Of a DNA stretch of 64,000 nucleotides, positions 42,776-51,562 are shown piece by piece. Below the pieces are notes generated by a model. It was not told the DNA's origin, searched no databases, and worked only from the letters and a program-made list of their open reading frames with translations. Source of the DNA: JALZCH01 sp036387315 (GTDB taxonomy: Bacteria > Acidobacteriota > Blastocatellia > Pyrinomonadales > Pyrinomonadaceae); assembly GCA_036387315.1 (NCBI GenBank), contig DASVTY010000083.1, positions 1 through 64,000 of the forward strand. The letters run 5' to 3'. How positions within the stretch are numbered: position 1 is the first letter of the stretch; each line of letters starts with the position of its first letter. A program made the position numbers and the translations under genes.

Positions 42776-43462
42776 ATGAGCGATAATGTAGAGCTGAACC
42801 GACTTTTTTCTTTAATGTTTCAATCGCATCCGTGGCACGGCGTTCCCGTGGGCGTCAATGCGCCGGAAATTGTCAATGCTTTTATCGAGATTGTGCCGAA
42901 TGACGCGATCAAATACGAGCTTGATAAATCTTCCGGTCGTCTGCGGATTGACCGCCCGCAGCGTTTTTCCTCGCTGTGTCCGATGCCTTACGGATTTCTG
43001 CCGCAAACTTATTGCGGCGAGTCAATCGCCGAATTTTGCCGCGAGAAAACCGGTATGCCGATTGTCAAAGGCGACGGCGACCCGCTCGACATTTGCGTTT
43101 TAACCGAAAAGACGATGGCGCACGGCGATTTTTTTCTCGCCGCCAAACCAATCGGCGGTTTGCGGATGGTTGACAAGCTCGAAGCGGACGACAAAATCAT
43201 CGCCGTTTTGTACGACGATGCGGCGTTCGGGCATTTAAACGACATTTCCGAAGTTCCGGTCGCCGTCGTCGAACGCTTGCAGCATTATTTTCTGACTTAT
43301 AAACAGCTTCCTTCCGAAACCGAACGGCGTGTTTTCATTACGCACGTTTACGGACGCGACGAGGCGTTTGAGGTAATTCGCCGGAGCGTTCTCGATTACC
43401 GCGAAACTTACGGCGAGCCGGAAAAACGAATCGCCGAATTAAAACGGCTTTTTCAATCTTAA
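42776..43462 (+). CDS. ppa: Inorganic pyrophosphatase (family I)
   Basis: 228 residues. Family I signature GDGDPLDICVLTEKTMAHGD carries the metal-binding aspartates, with upstream INAP-type substrate residues in FIEIVPNDAIKYELDKSSGR and CPMPYGFLPQTYCGESIAEF. The C-terminal part (ITHVYGRDEAFEVIRRSVLD) is longer than in E. coli. It hydrolyses diphosphate in the cytoplasm, pulling biosynthetic reactions forward. The short N-terminal extension MSDNVELNRLFSLMFQSHPW is typical of this larger subgroup. Confidence 0.92.
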   Translation: MSDNVELNRLFSLMFQSHPWHGVPVGVNAPEIVNAFIEIVPNDAIKYELDKSSGRLRIDRPQRFSSLCPMPYGFLPQTYCGESIAEFCREKTGMPIVKGDGDPLDICVLTEKTMAHGDFFLAAKPIGGLRMVDKLEADDKIIAVLYDDAAFGHLNDISEVPVAVVERLQHYFLTYKQLPSETERRVFITHVYGRDEAFEVIRRSVLDYRETYGEPEKRIAELKRLFQS

Positions 43463-43481
43463 TTGAATGCGAGTTCGGATT

Positions 43482-43614
43482 AAAATTTTTTCACCGCCGA
43501 GACGCAGAGACGCAGAGAATGAGTGAAAAAAAAAGAAAAAGTTTTTCTTTTATCTTTGCTTATTCTCTTTGTTTTTCTCTCGGCGTCTCTGCGTCTCGGC
43601 GGTGAAAAAATTTT
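43482..43614. repeat. Perfect 32-bp inverted repeat with GAGACGCA repeats
   Basis: The 32 bases at 43482-43513 (starting AAAATTTTTTCACCGCCG and containing GAGACGCAGAGACGC) are exactly inverted at 43583-43614, with a 69-base, A-rich then T-rich loop. Each arm contains two copies of GAGACGCA. It sits between converging genes, 20 bases after the pyrophosphatase stop, and could act as a bidirectional terminator, but the length is far more than needed. Confidence 0.85.
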
Positions 43615-43632
43615 CTTACCTTGCGCATCACG

Positions 43633-44592
43633 TTAATTGATATTGAAGTTGTAAACAATCGTGCCGGAAACCTTCACAGGTTGATTGGACAACATCGTCG
43701 GATTAAAACGCGCCTGCCGCGCCGCCGATTCAGCCGCGGCGCGGAGCAGCGGATGACCGGAAACGGCTTGCGCCGAAACGACGCGCCCGTTTTCGTCAAT
43801 CAAAACCTGCACGTTGACCACGCCCGAAGCGCGAAGCGCGCGAGCCGCCTGCGGATAAGGCGGTTTGGGTAGATTGACGGCTTTGCCGTTGACGACGCCG
43901 CCCGAAATTGTTGTCGGCTGCGGTGGTCTCTGCGGCGTCGGCGTTGCTGCGGGCGAAGGCGTCGGTTGCTGTAGATTTGCGTTTGCGGCGAGGTTGGCGT
44001 TTGTATTTAAAACGTTATTCGCATTGCTTAAATTGGCGTTGCGGTTTGCAGGCGTAGGAGTCGGTGTCGGGGTTCTGGTCGGAGTTGGCGTCGGTGTTTT
44101 TAAATTTGCGTTGAGATTTAAATTTGCATTTGCGTTTGCGTTGCCGTTGCCGTTTGCGGAAAGATTTTCGTTGGCGGAAAGATTCGCGTTTTGATTGAGA
44201 TTCGCATTTGAATTCGCGGCTGCAATTTCGTTTGTTCGATTTCCGCGCGAACCAAGCAGCCACCAAGCTCCGAAACCGCCGACTCCGAGCAATATCAAAA
44301 CGCCGAGCACGCCGAGCGCGATTAACATTCCGGCGTTTGATTTGCGCCGGGGTGGCGATTGCGGCGGCTTTTGTTGATTAACGGGCGAAACCGGCACAGG
44401 AGCTTGCGGTTCGGGCGCGTCGAGCGGCACGACCATTTTCGGCGAGCGTTCGGGCGCAAAAACTGTCTGTTCTTCTTCCGTTTCGGGCGCGGCTGTCGGC
44501 TCTTGAAAATTGTCGAGCGACGTGCCGTCTTTCATACAAAAACGGAGCGACTCGTCCGTATAAGTTGTCTGGCAAACGGGGCAAATTTTCAT
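43633..44592 (-). CDS. TonB-type energy-transducer-like protein with zinc ribbon and Asn-rich linker
   Basis: 319 residues in four parts. An N-terminal zinc ribbon MKICPVCQTTYTDESLRFCM (CxxC...C). An acidic/proline stretch to residue 85. A transmembrane helix GMLIALGVLGVLILLGVGGF (about 88-112). A linker of Asn-Ala and Pro-Thr repeats to about 230. A C-terminal TonB-like domain from NLPKPPYPQAARALRASGVV to the end. It may transmit energy or anchor something at the outer membrane, but the cytoplasmic zinc ribbon is unusual for TonB. It lies in a run with the terminator palindrome on one side and crtI-like gene divergent on the other. Confidence 0.75.
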   Translation of the reverse strand: MKICPVCQTTYTDESLRFCMKDGTSLDNFQEPTAAPETEEEQTVFAPERSPKMVVPLDAPEPQAPVPVSPVNQQKPPQSPPRRKSNAGMLIALGVLGVLILLGVGGFGAWWLLGSRGNRTNEIAAANSNANLNQNANLSANENLSANGNGNANANANLNLNANLKTPTPTPTRTPTPTPTPANRNANLSNANNVLNTNANLAANANLQQPTPSPAATPTPQRPPQPTTISGGVVNGKAVNLPKPPYPQAARALRASGVVNVQVLIDENGRVVSAQAVSGHPLLRAAAESAARQARFNPTMLSNQPVKVSGTIVYNFNIN

Positions 44593-44775
44593 CTTTTTTC
44601 ACTTTCCGGCGTGGTCGGCAAAACTTAGCGCCGTTATCCTATCATAATTTTAACATTCTGCTGACACCCAACAGATTGAACGATTGACGCTTTCCCGCTT
44701 GCATTCGTTTCGCCGCAATCGCTCACTGCTCGTTTCAGCGACGAACAAAATACGTGATAATAATAAATCGAGCGA

Positions 44776-46260
44776 ATGAAAAAGGTAATCGTTATCGGAG
44801 CGGGTTTGGGCGGATTGTCGGCGGCGATTCGGCTGGCGGCGCTTGGATTTTCGGTCACAATTCTCGAAAAAAACTCGAATGCCGGCGGAAAAGTTAATTT
44901 CATCGAATCGGACGGTTATAAATTCGACACCGGCGCGTCGCTTTTAACAATGCGCCACGTTTTAAAAGAATTGTTTGAAGCCGCAAATCGCCGTCTCGAA
45001 GATTATCTCGAACTCGTTTTGCTCGAACCGATTTGCCGTTATTTCTGGTCTGACGGAACAATCTTCAATGCTTCGCGCAATTTGCCGAAAACCTTAAAAG
45101 AAATCGAAAGAATAGAACCGCGCGATGTCATAGGATTTGAAAAATTTATGACAGACGCGCGGCGTAAATACGAAGTCGCCGAGCGTACATTTCTCGCACA
45201 TTCGCTCAACGATTTGCCGAAACTGCTGCGCCCGCGTTACGCCAAAGATTTAGCCGCGATTTCTTCGTGGAAAACTCTGGACGCGCACAACCGGAAATAT
45301 TTTCGCTCGCCGAAATTGCAGCAGCTTTTTAATCGTTTTGCTACTTACAACGGCTCGTCGCCTTATCAAACTCCGGCAACTTTCGCTCTGATTCCGTTTG
45401 TCGAATTCGGTTTGGGCGCGTGGTATGTGCGCGGCGGGATTTACGAAATCCCAAAGGCTTTGACGCGCCTGGCGTTGGAATTGGGCGTTGAAATCAAAAC
45501 AAACTGCGAGGTTGAAAAAATCATCTTCGCCAATCGCCAAGCAATCGGCGTGAAACTAAAAAACGGCGAGAATTTAATTGCGGATTTCGTAGTCTCAAAT
45601 GCAGACGCAATCGAAACTTATCGAAGTTTAATCGAAGAAAAAGACCGCCCAAGTTTGCCCGATAAAAAGCTCGAAAAAATCGAGCCGTCGTGCAGCGGTT
45701 TTGTCTTGCTTTTGGGCGCAAAAAAGAAATTTCCGCAATTAGCGCATCACAACATCTTTTTTTCCGACGATTACAGGGCGGAATTCGACGCTATTTTTAA
45801 AGAAAAACGCCCCGCTACGAATCCGACAATTTACGTTTGCGCAGCTTCGCGGACTGACGACACACAAGCGCCTGCCGGGTGCGAAAATTTGTTTGTTTTA
45901 ATCAACGCGCCTTACACGAGCGACCGAACCGATTGGGAAAAAGAAAAAAAATCTTACCGCGATTCGATCATCAAAAAGCTGGAAAATTTTGGTCTCAAGG
46001 ATTTGGAAAATTCGATTGAATTTGAGCAAATCATTACGCCAGCCGATTTTGAAGAAAAATACAGGGCAAATCGCGGCTCGATTTACGGCGTTTCATCAAA
46101 CGGCGCTTTTTCGGCTTTTCTGCGCCCGCCGAATCAATCGAGAGATGTCAAAAATCTGTTCTTCGTCGGCGGCGCGACGCATCCGGGCGGCGGAATGCCG
46201 CTGGTGATGTTGTCGGGCAAAATGGCGGCGGATTTAATTCAAAGAGAAATCAAAAATTGA
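44776..46260 (+). CDS. CrtI-family phytoene/carotenoid desaturase or dehydrogenase
   Basis: 494 residues. FAD motif VIVIGAGLGGLSAAIRLAAL, followed by FSVTILEKNSNAGGKVNF and the C-terminal FVGGATHPGGGMPLVMLSGK, which is the CrtI/ISC signature. It would oxidise a C30 or C40 polyene at the membrane using FAD. The usual neighbours (crtB, crtE) are missing, although a polyprenyl synthase lies at 49.6 kb. Its last bases overlap the next gene's frame. Exact substrate (phytoene, diapophytoene or other) is not determinable. Confidence 0.85.
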   Translation: MKKVIVIGAGLGGLSAAIRLAALGFSVTILEKNSNAGGKVNFIESDGYKFDTGASLLTMRHVLKELFEAANRRLEDYLELVLLEPICRYFWSDGTIFNASRNLPKTLKEIERIEPRDVIGFEKFMTDARRKYEVAERTFLAHSLNDLPKLLRPRYAKDLAAISSWKTLDAHNRKYFRSPKLQQLFNRFATYNGSSPYQTPATFALIPFVEFGLGAWYVRGGIYEIPKALTRLALELGVEIKTNCEVEKIIFANRQAIGVKLKNGENLIADFVVSNADAIETYRSLIEEKDRPSLPDKKLEKIEPSCSGFVLLLGAKKKFPQLAHHNIFFSDDYRAEFDAIFKEKRPATNPTIYVCAASRTDDTQAPAGCENLFVLINAPYTSDRTDWEKEKKSYRDSIIKKLENFGLKDLENSIEFEQIITPADFEEKYRANRGSIYGVSSNGAFSAFLRPPNQSRDVKNLFFVGGATHPGGGMPLVMLSGKMAADLIQREIKN

Positions 46261-46310
46261 TACATTTTTTTCTCTTTTCCCGCGTTAAAAAGATGAGATT
46301 TTATAAAAAT

Positions 46311-46955
46311 ATGAAACCGCTGCAAATTATTAAAGTTGGATTTATTGCGCTTTTACTTTCCGGGTGTTCGATTAGCGTTGCCGAAACTCGCACCGCTTCG
46401 GAAGCCGGAGCGGAAAGCAAAACCGAAAGCAAAATCGAATTTGATTCGAGCGAAAGCCAGACAAACAAAAAAACACAGGCGAAAACCGCCGTTTCAAACG
46501 CGGTTTGTCCCGATCCGGGAAAGCCTTGCAAACATCGGCAAAAAGAGTTTGCCGAATGGGAATTATCGTTTAAGATTCCGGCAAAAATTGTCGCCAATAA
46601 AACTTATTCGTCCGCGCCGTTTTACGCCGTGCTGCTGAAAACCTACGAATTGGAAGACTGCGACGGTGGCGAATATATGGAAGCCGTCGAAAAAGAACGC
46701 AAAGAATTACAGAATTTACAGCTCGAACGTAAAGTTTTCACGTATTACAGTTGTCCGAATATGGACGCGGTCGGTTATGATTTTGAAGGTTTGTGGGATA
46801 AAAACCGCGAAAGCATTTTGATTCCGAATTTTCTCGCCATTTACGCCGGAGAAACCAAAGAAGCAGCCGAAACGCTCCGCAAACAAATGCTCTCCGAATA
46901 TCCGAAAGCAACTGTTAAAAGAATGACTGCGACGTGGGAAAGAATCGAGCAATAA
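46311..46955 (+). CDS. Putative lipoprotein of unknown function
   Basis: About 214 residues from the ATG at 46311. The frame is open back to 46257, and an ATG at 46293 is possible. The lipobox is IALLLSGC, so the mature protein would begin at the cysteine and be lipid-anchored. After a Glu/Ser-rich stretch there is one globular region with four cysteines (AVCPDPGKPCKHRQKEF, LEDCDGGEYM, YSCPNMDAVG). I recognise no family. It immediately follows the crtI-like gene and precedes a strong terminator, so it ends that operon. Confidence 0.65.
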   Translation: MKPLQIIKVGFIALLLSGCSISVAETRTASEAGAESKTESKIEFDSSESQTNKKTQAKTAVSNAVCPDPGKPCKHRQKEFAEWELSFKIPAKIVANKTYSSAPFYAVLLKTYELEDCDGGEYMEAVEKERKELQNLQLERKVFTYYSCPNMDAVGYDFEGLWDKNRESILIPNFLAIYAGETKEAAETLRKQMLSEYPKATVKRMTATWERIEQ

Positions 46956-46968
46956 ATTCTCTCGAACA

Positions 46969-47010
46969 AAAAAAGCGATGAGGTTTATTAATAAACCTCA
47001 TCGCTTTTTT
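46969..47010. terminator. Bidirectional rho-independent terminator
   Basis: A perfect palindrome, AAAAAAGCGATGAGGTTTAT with its complement up to 47010, has A and T runs at both ends and a TTAA centre. It lies between the lipoprotein stop and the stop of the converging PDZ gene. Confidence 0.9.
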
Positions 47011-47028
47011 CTATTTCTGTTCCGAAAT

Positions 47029-47988
47029 TTAGAATCTCATCGTTTTGCCGGGAGCAATTACCGATTTGTTTGCTTCGGGCGTCAGACGAACGGTTTGGCG
47101 CTGGCGGTCGCGGACAAATGTCAGCGCGATTTCGCCTTCGGCTTTTTTGTTCAAACCGCGAGTCAAATCCGCTTGATTTGATACGGCTTCGCCTTCGATT
47201 TCGACAATCACGTCACCTGCTTTCAAACCCGCTTTCGCCGCCGGGCTGTTTTCAGCTACATTTTCAATCAGCACACCTTTGCCGTCAGCAACGCCGAAAT
47301 AATCACCCAACTGTTTGTTCAAAGACGAAACCGTAACGCCTAAGCGACGTGACGCTCCCGGAAAAACAAAAACATTGTTGCTGTCCGGCATTTCAAATTT
47401 AAATTCCCCGCGCGGAAGCTGTTCAAAGCGAGGCATGTTTTCCATTCGCGGAAGCGGCTCTAATCGCGGAACAGATTGCATCGGCGGCAATGTCCAAACG
47501 CCGTCGGGCATCGTTCCAAAATTGCGAAATTGCGGTTCCGGTCGTTTGCCCATTGTAACGCTCAATTCCTGCTCGCCGCCGTTGCGTAAAACGGTGATTC
47601 GGGCTTTCTGATCGGGCGCGACTTCCTGAATCAAACGCTGCAATTTCGAGACGCTTTTTACTTCTTCGCCGTCAAAACGAACAATCACGTCGCCGTCGCG
47701 CAAACCGGCTTGCGCCGCGGGACTGTTTTCGGAAACTTTGACGACCGCAACGCCGCGAGGCTCGCCGAGATTGTATTTGCCCGAATTTTCTTTCGTCACA
47801 TTTTCAGTTTGCACGCCGAGATAGCTTCCGCCGCCGAAAAACATCGAAAACGCTTGAGATTCGGCTCGCGGCGCAGGCGCGGTTCGGGCTTCCTGAGCGT
47901 TAACGTCAACGCCGCCTAAGACAAACGGTAAAACGGCAAATGCGGAAATTGCCGCAAATTTGCTTACACTTTTTTTAAGCAACATCAT
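47029..47988 (-). CDS. Secreted protein with two PDZ domains
   Basis: 319 residues from the ATG at 47986-47988. GGAGG four bases upstream (seven from the next ATG) decides the start. A longer frame exists further upstream. MMLLKKSVSKFAAISAFAVL then PFVLGGVDVNAQ is a signal peptide. PDZ 1 is near residues 55-150 (YLGVQTENVTKENSGKYNLG, VVKVSENSPAAQAGLRDGDV) and PDZ 2 near 215-300 (LGVTVSSLNKQLGDYFGVAD, NSPAAKAGLKAGDVIVEIEG). There is no protease domain. Acting as a peptide-binding envelope factor is likely. It may depend on the aminotransferase operon, but it has its own spacing. Confidence 0.85.
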   Translation of the reverse strand: MMLLKKSVSKFAAISAFAVLPFVLGGVDVNAQEARTAPAPRAESQAFSMFFGGGSYLGVQTENVTKENSGKYNLGEPRGVAVVKVSENSPAAQAGLRDGDVIVRFDGEEVKSVSKLQRLIQEVAPDQKARITVLRNGGEQELSVTMGKRPEPQFRNFGTMPDGVWTLPPMQSVPRLEPLPRMENMPRFEQLPRGEFKFEMPDSNNVFVFPGASRRLGVTVSSLNKQLGDYFGVADGKGVLIENVAENSPAAKAGLKAGDVIVEIEGEAVSNQADLTRGLNKKAEGEIALTFVRDRQRQTVRLTPEANKSVIAPGKTMRF

Positions 47989-48101
47989 TAATCCTCCAGT
48001 TTTATTTTTGTTAAAAAACGGAAAGCCGAAGTTTCTTTCCATTTTTTTGATACGTACGACAAGACGTTTGGTTGCATTCTCATCCCGTTCCCGAATCCCA
48101 A

Positions 48102-49310
48102 TCAAATTCTCTCACGCAGTTTAATCAGTCGTTCGGCTGCCGATTGAAGCGTTTCGTCCTTTTTGCAGAAACAGAAACGAACCTGCTGCGCGCCCAATTC
48201 TTTGTGGTGATAGAACGATGAACCCGGTACGCAGGCGACGCCGATTTCAGTGATTAAAAACTTTGTAAAATCAACATCATTCGGAAAACCGAACGCGGAA
48301 ATATCGGTCATTATGTAATAAGCACCGTCGGGCGCGTAAGCTTTAAAACCGGCTTGCTGCAAAGCGGGCAGCAGAAAATTGCGTTTCTGCGTGTACTCGG
48401 CTTGAAGACCGGCGTAATAAGCCTGCGGCAAACTCAAAGCATAAGCTCCGGCGGCTTGCAGCGGCGCGGCGGCGCCGACTGTCAAAAAATCGTGGACTTT
48501 GCGAATCGCTTTCGTAATTTCCGGCGGCGCGATGCAGTAACCCACACGCCAGCCAGTCACTGAATAAGTTTTCGACAAAGAATTAACAATTACCGTCCGC
48601 TCGCGCATTCCGCTTAGTTGAGCGATTGAAAAATGCCTGAGCGTTTCGCCGCCGCGCGGGTAGAGAATGTGTTCGTAAATTTCGTCGGTAAACACGAGCG
48701 CGTCGAATTCCTGACAAAGCTCCGCGATAAACTGCAATTCTTCCGCACTGAAAACTTTTCCGGTCGGATTGTTCGGGTTGCAAATGATGACGGCTTTTGT
48801 CTTTTCGTTAAAAGCGGCGCGCAATTCGGCGCGGTCAAACGTCCATTCATCGCCGTCGTTTTCGGGCGCGTAAAGCGGTACGTGACGCGGAATGGCGTCG
48901 GACAAAATCGCGTCGGGCGCGTAATTTTCGTAAAAAGGCTCGAAAACAATCACTTCTTCGCCCGGATCAACCGTCGCAATCATCGCCGCAATCATTCCTT
49001 CGGTCGAGCCGCAAGTTACGGTTATTTCGGTTTCCGGGTCAATTTCCAACCCCAAATACCAGGCGGTTTTCTTTGCAATCGCGTCGCGGAAATCTTTTGC
49101 GCCCCAGGTTATTGCGTATTGATTGATGTTGTTTTCAATCGCCTGCATCGCCACCTGCTTGATGTCTTCGGGCGCGGCAAAATCGGGAAAACCTTGCGAC
49201 AAATTAACCGCGCCGTGTTTATTCGCAACGCGCGTCATCTCGCGGATAACCGATTCTGTAAACGAATTCGCTTTCTGCGAAACGTGATTTTTCTTTTTTG
49301 TTGGCGTCAT
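48102..49310 (-). CDS. Class I/II pyridoxal-phosphate aminotransferase (KAT/methionine aminotransferase-like)
   Basis: 402 residues. SFTESVIREMTRVANKHGAV, NLSQGFPDFAAPEDI, then CGSTEGMIAAMIATVDPGEE, PFYENYAPDAI, ICNPNNPTGKVFSAEEL and SLSKTYSVTGWRVGYCIAPP with the PLP lysine in SLSKTY. This is the glutamine/kynurenine aminotransferase subgroup (YbdL/KAT-like), probably acting on methionine, aromatic or glutamine side chains. The start MTPTKKKNHVSQKANSF is basic. The C-terminal residues are normal. Substrate not determined. Confidence 0.9.
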   Translation of the reverse strand: MTPTKKKNHVSQKANSFTESVIREMTRVANKHGAVNLSQGFPDFAAPEDIKQVAMQAIENNINQYAITWGAKDFRDAIAKKTAWYLGLEIDPETEITVTCGSTEGMIAAMIATVDPGEEVIVFEPFYENYAPDAILSDAIPRHVPLYAPENDGDEWTFDRAELRAAFNEKTKAVIICNPNNPTGKVFSAEELQFIAELCQEFDALVFTDEIYEHILYPRGGETLRHFSIAQLSGMRERTVIVNSLSKTYSVTGWRVGYCIAPPEITKAIRKVHDFLTVGAAAPLQAAGAYALSLPQAYYAGLQAEYTQKRNFLLPALQQAGFKAYAPDGAYYIMTDISAFGFPNDVDFTKFLITEIGVACVPGSSFYHHKELGAQQVRFCFCKKDETLQSAAERLIKLRERI

Positions 49311-49370
49311 GAATTTTAAAGTTATGAAGAACCTTTTGTAGTGTCACCATTTTGAGCGGAATCACTTTGA

Positions 49371-49472
49371 TTATGGTTTATTCATATTCTCGCTAGCTCC
49401 TTGCATCTTATTATAGCCGGATATTAGACCTATTATTAGGAGAACAACTCCGGAAATAAAAGTCCGAAACAT
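49371..49472 (-). CDS. Possible 33-residue membrane mini-protein
   Basis: A short ORF reads MFRTFISGVVLLIIGLISGY then NKMQGASENMNKP, with one hydrophobic helix (FISGVVLLIIGLISGY) and a hydrophilic tail. It lies in the 245-base gap between the prenyl synthase and the aminotransferase genes. No good ribosome site or promoter is seen, so it may be chance. Its clean helix-tail shape is the only argument for it. The rest of this gap holds nothing I can support. Confidence 0.35.
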   Translation of the reverse strand: MFRTFISGVVLLIIGLISGYNKMQGASENMNKP

Positions 49473-49555
49473 AATTTTATCAGAAATTGTCAATCATTTA
49501 TTGTCGGAAGGCTCGCTTGCGCTTTTACGAACAATGAGCTTTGTTTGAATGGCTT

Positions 49556-50446
49556 TTAGCTCTGACGATGCAAAATAAAATCGGCAATGTCGCGTAAAAG
49601 CTCAATCGGTTTTTCGATTTCGGATAGCGCGGCGACGCAGTTCCGATGCGTTTCGACGGCAAGATTTTGCGCCTGTTCCAAACCGTAAAGCGCGGGATAA
49701 GTCGCTTTCTCCGAACGCGCGTCTTTTCCCGGCGTTTTGCCCAAATCCGCCGCCGTGCCGCTCACGTCGAGCAAATCGTCAACAATTTGAAACAACAATC
49801 CGAGCTGCGCCGCGTAAATTGAAATCGCGTTCAACTCTTTTTCGGTCGCTTCCCCGACAATCGCTCCGGCGCGTGCGGCGGCGATAATCATCGCCCCGGT
49901 TTTGCGTTCGTGAATTCGTTTTAAATCTTCGCCGGAAATTTGCTTGCCTTCCGCAGCCAAATCGAGAACCTGCCCGGCAACCATTCCCGCCGGAGTTCCG
50001 GCGGCGCGGGCGATTTCGGAAATTAGTTTTACGCGCGCTTTCGGCGTTAAATTTTCATCTTCGGCAATTGCCTGAAATGCCAGAGTTTGCAGCGCGTCGC
50101 CAGCCAAAATCGCCGTCGCTTCGTCAAATTTGACGTGACAGGTCGGCTGCCCGCGCCGTATCGAATCGTCGTCCATCGCCGGAAGATCGTCGTGAACGAG
50201 CGAATAAGTGTGAATCATTTCAAGCGCGGCGGCGGTTGACAGCAGTTTTTCAATCGGCGAGCCGAAACAATTTCCGGCGGCAATCATCAGAGCGGGGCGA
50301 AAACGCTTACCGCCCGCAAACAAGCTCCAGCGAATCGCCGCCTGAAGATTTTTCGGCTCGATTTCGGATTCTGGAACAAGCCGGTCGAGTTTTTGATTAA
50401 CAAGCTTACTCGTTTCGGCGAGAAAATTTTTGAGATTTACTTGCAC
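49556..50446 (-). CDS. Polyprenyl (geranyl/farnesyl) diphosphate synthase
   Basis: 296 residues, IspA length. First Asp-rich motif DDLPAMDDDSIRRG, second Asp-rich motif DDLLDVSGTAADLGKTPGKD. SLFAGGKRFRPALMIAA is the FxxGK substrate region. Condenses isopentenyl diphosphate with allylic diphosphates, giving a C15 or near product for quinone, carotenoid or cell-wall lipid. The start is GTG (50444-50446). It lies three bases after xseB, an arrangement (xseB-ispA) that is widely conserved in bacteria. Confidence 0.92.
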   Translation of the reverse strand: MQVNLKNFLAETSKLVNQKLDRLVPESEIEPKNLQAAIRWSLFAGGKRFRPALMIAAGNCFGSPIEKLLSTAAALEMIHTYSLVHDDLPAMDDDSIRRGQPTCHVKFDEATAILAGDALQTLAFQAIAEDENLTPKARVKLISEIARAAGTPAGMVAGQVLDLAAEGKQISGEDLKRIHERKTGAMIIAAARAGAIVGEATEKELNAISIYAAQLGLLFQIVDDLLDVSGTAADLGKTPGKDARSEKATYPALYGLEQAQNLAVETHRNCVAALSEIEKPIELLRDIADFILHRQS

Positions 50447-50449
50447 AAA

Positions 50450-50755
50450 TTAAAAAGCGGATTCTTCTTCGTCTTTGTCGAAAACAATTCGGCGTTTGAC
50501 CGTTCGCGCGGGTTTTTCTTCCGGCTCGTCGTCTTTCGTATTGAGAGTTTCCAAAACGGGTTTTCCGTCATCGTCGCGCATTAAAATTTCGATGCGGCGT
50601 TCCGCTTTGTTTAATCGTTCCTGGCATTCGCGCGCGAGGCGGACGCCATCCTCAAAAAGCCGCAGACTTTCTTCGAGCGGCAATTCGCCGCGCTCCAATT
50701 CGCGGACGATTCGCTCCAAAGCGGCAAGCTGTGTTTCAAAATTCGGTTCGTTCAT
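50450..50755 (-). CDS. xseB: Exodeoxyribonuclease VII small subunit
   Basis: 101 residues. NFETQLAALERIVRELERGE, then LPLEESLRLFEDGVRLAREC is the XseB two-helix signature. The C-terminal extension of about 35 residues is acidic and basic (DEPEEKPARTVKRR, ending DKDEEESAF), longer than in E. coli. It partners the XseA subunit to make the ssDNA-specific exonuclease VII. The large-subunit gene is not adjacent but 950 bases upstream, beyond a membrane protein gene. Confidence 0.92.
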   Translation of the reverse strand: MNEPNFETQLAALERIVRELERGELPLEESLRLFEDGVRLARECQERLNKAERRIEILMRDDDGKPVLETLNTKDDEPEEKPARTVKRRIVFDKDEEESAF

Positions 50756-50763
50756 TATTACTA

Positions 50764-51552
50764 CTATTGCGTGAGTTGTTCGAGCTGTCGGCGCAAATCT
50801 TCAATCACCTGACGATTCGGCAGACGCGACGCTCCGGGTTTTTTGGCAAGCTCCTGCTGCACGATTTGCCCGACTTGCTGCGCGATGCGGTCGGCGAGCG
50901 GTTCGTCCTTTACGCCGACGACTTTCCATTTATCGCCGTTTTTCTGCATCGTTAATTCGAGCGGGCGATTTTGATAATTGCTTTTCACAATTGCTGTCTC
51001 GCCCGTTTGCGAGACTTCAGCAACGCGGTTAAGCGCAATGGTCGTCGCCCACGCCGAAACTTGGGGCAAACTGGCTGTTTTATTTTTGATTTGGAGCGGA
51101 ATTTCCCTCCTCGCCTGTTCTTTGATTGTCGGCAAAACCGGCGTCAAATACTGCCCGATCAACTGTTCGGCGCGTTTGACGGTTTCGGGCGGAAAACCGC
51201 GCGCATAGCGTTCTTTCGCTTTCGCTTCGATTTGCGGGACAAAACTATCAACCACTGCATTTGAGTCGAGAAACTGGTCAATCTTCGGCTGATCGTCTTT
51301 ACGCGCCGCGTCTATCAAAAGCGCGAGCGAATAAGTCGGCGTTTTTTGCAAATTCGACCACCACCAATAACCGCCGATTGCCGCAATCAGCAAAACAACC
51401 GCCAGCAAACCGCCCAAAATCAACAAAATCTTGCCGCATCCGCCGCGTCTTGCTTTCGACGCTCGGCTTTGATTTAAAGGCACAGACGCGGGCGCGCCCG
51501 GCTGTTGCGAAGGCTCTTCGAGATTGACGACAATGCGGCGATTTTCTGACAT
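50764..51552 (-). CDS. Membrane-anchored protein of unknown function (DUF2939-like)
   Basis: 262 residues. After a 40-residue basic and proline-rich N-terminus comes one transmembrane helix (ILLILGGLLAVVLLIAAIGGY), then a soluble domain with YSLALLIDAARKDDQPKIDQ, FLDSNAVVDSFVPQI and the C-terminal GDKWKVVGVKDEP. The NTF2/DUF2939-like layout (helix, four-strand sheet) fits the secondary structure but I cannot be sure. It probably sits with the soluble part outside. It is placed between xseA and xseB, separating the two subunit genes of one enzyme. Confidence 0.6.
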   Translation of the reverse strand: MSENRRIVVNLEEPSQQPGAPASVPLNQSRASKARRGGCGKILLILGGLLAVVLLIAAIGGYWWWSNLQKTPTYSLALLIDAARKDDQPKIDQFLDSNAVVDSFVPQIEAKAKERYARGFPPETVKRAEQLIGQYLTPVLPTIKEQARREIPLQIKNKTASLPQVSAWATTIALNRVAEVSQTGETAIVKSNYQNRPLELTMQKNGDKWKVVGVKDEPLADRIAQQVGQIVQQELAKKPGASRLPNRQVIEDLRRQLEQLTQ

Positions 51553-51562
51553 AAAAACAAAA

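Noticed and set aside
43865..44194. Glycine/valine-rich ORF on the plus strand
   Set aside because: It is the reverse of the Asn-Ala and Pro-Thr linker of the TonB-like gene, and its repeated composition explains the open frame.
44634..44903. ORF on the minus strand overlapping the crtI-like start
   Set aside because: It overlaps the FAD-binding start of a clear gene and lacks any motif.
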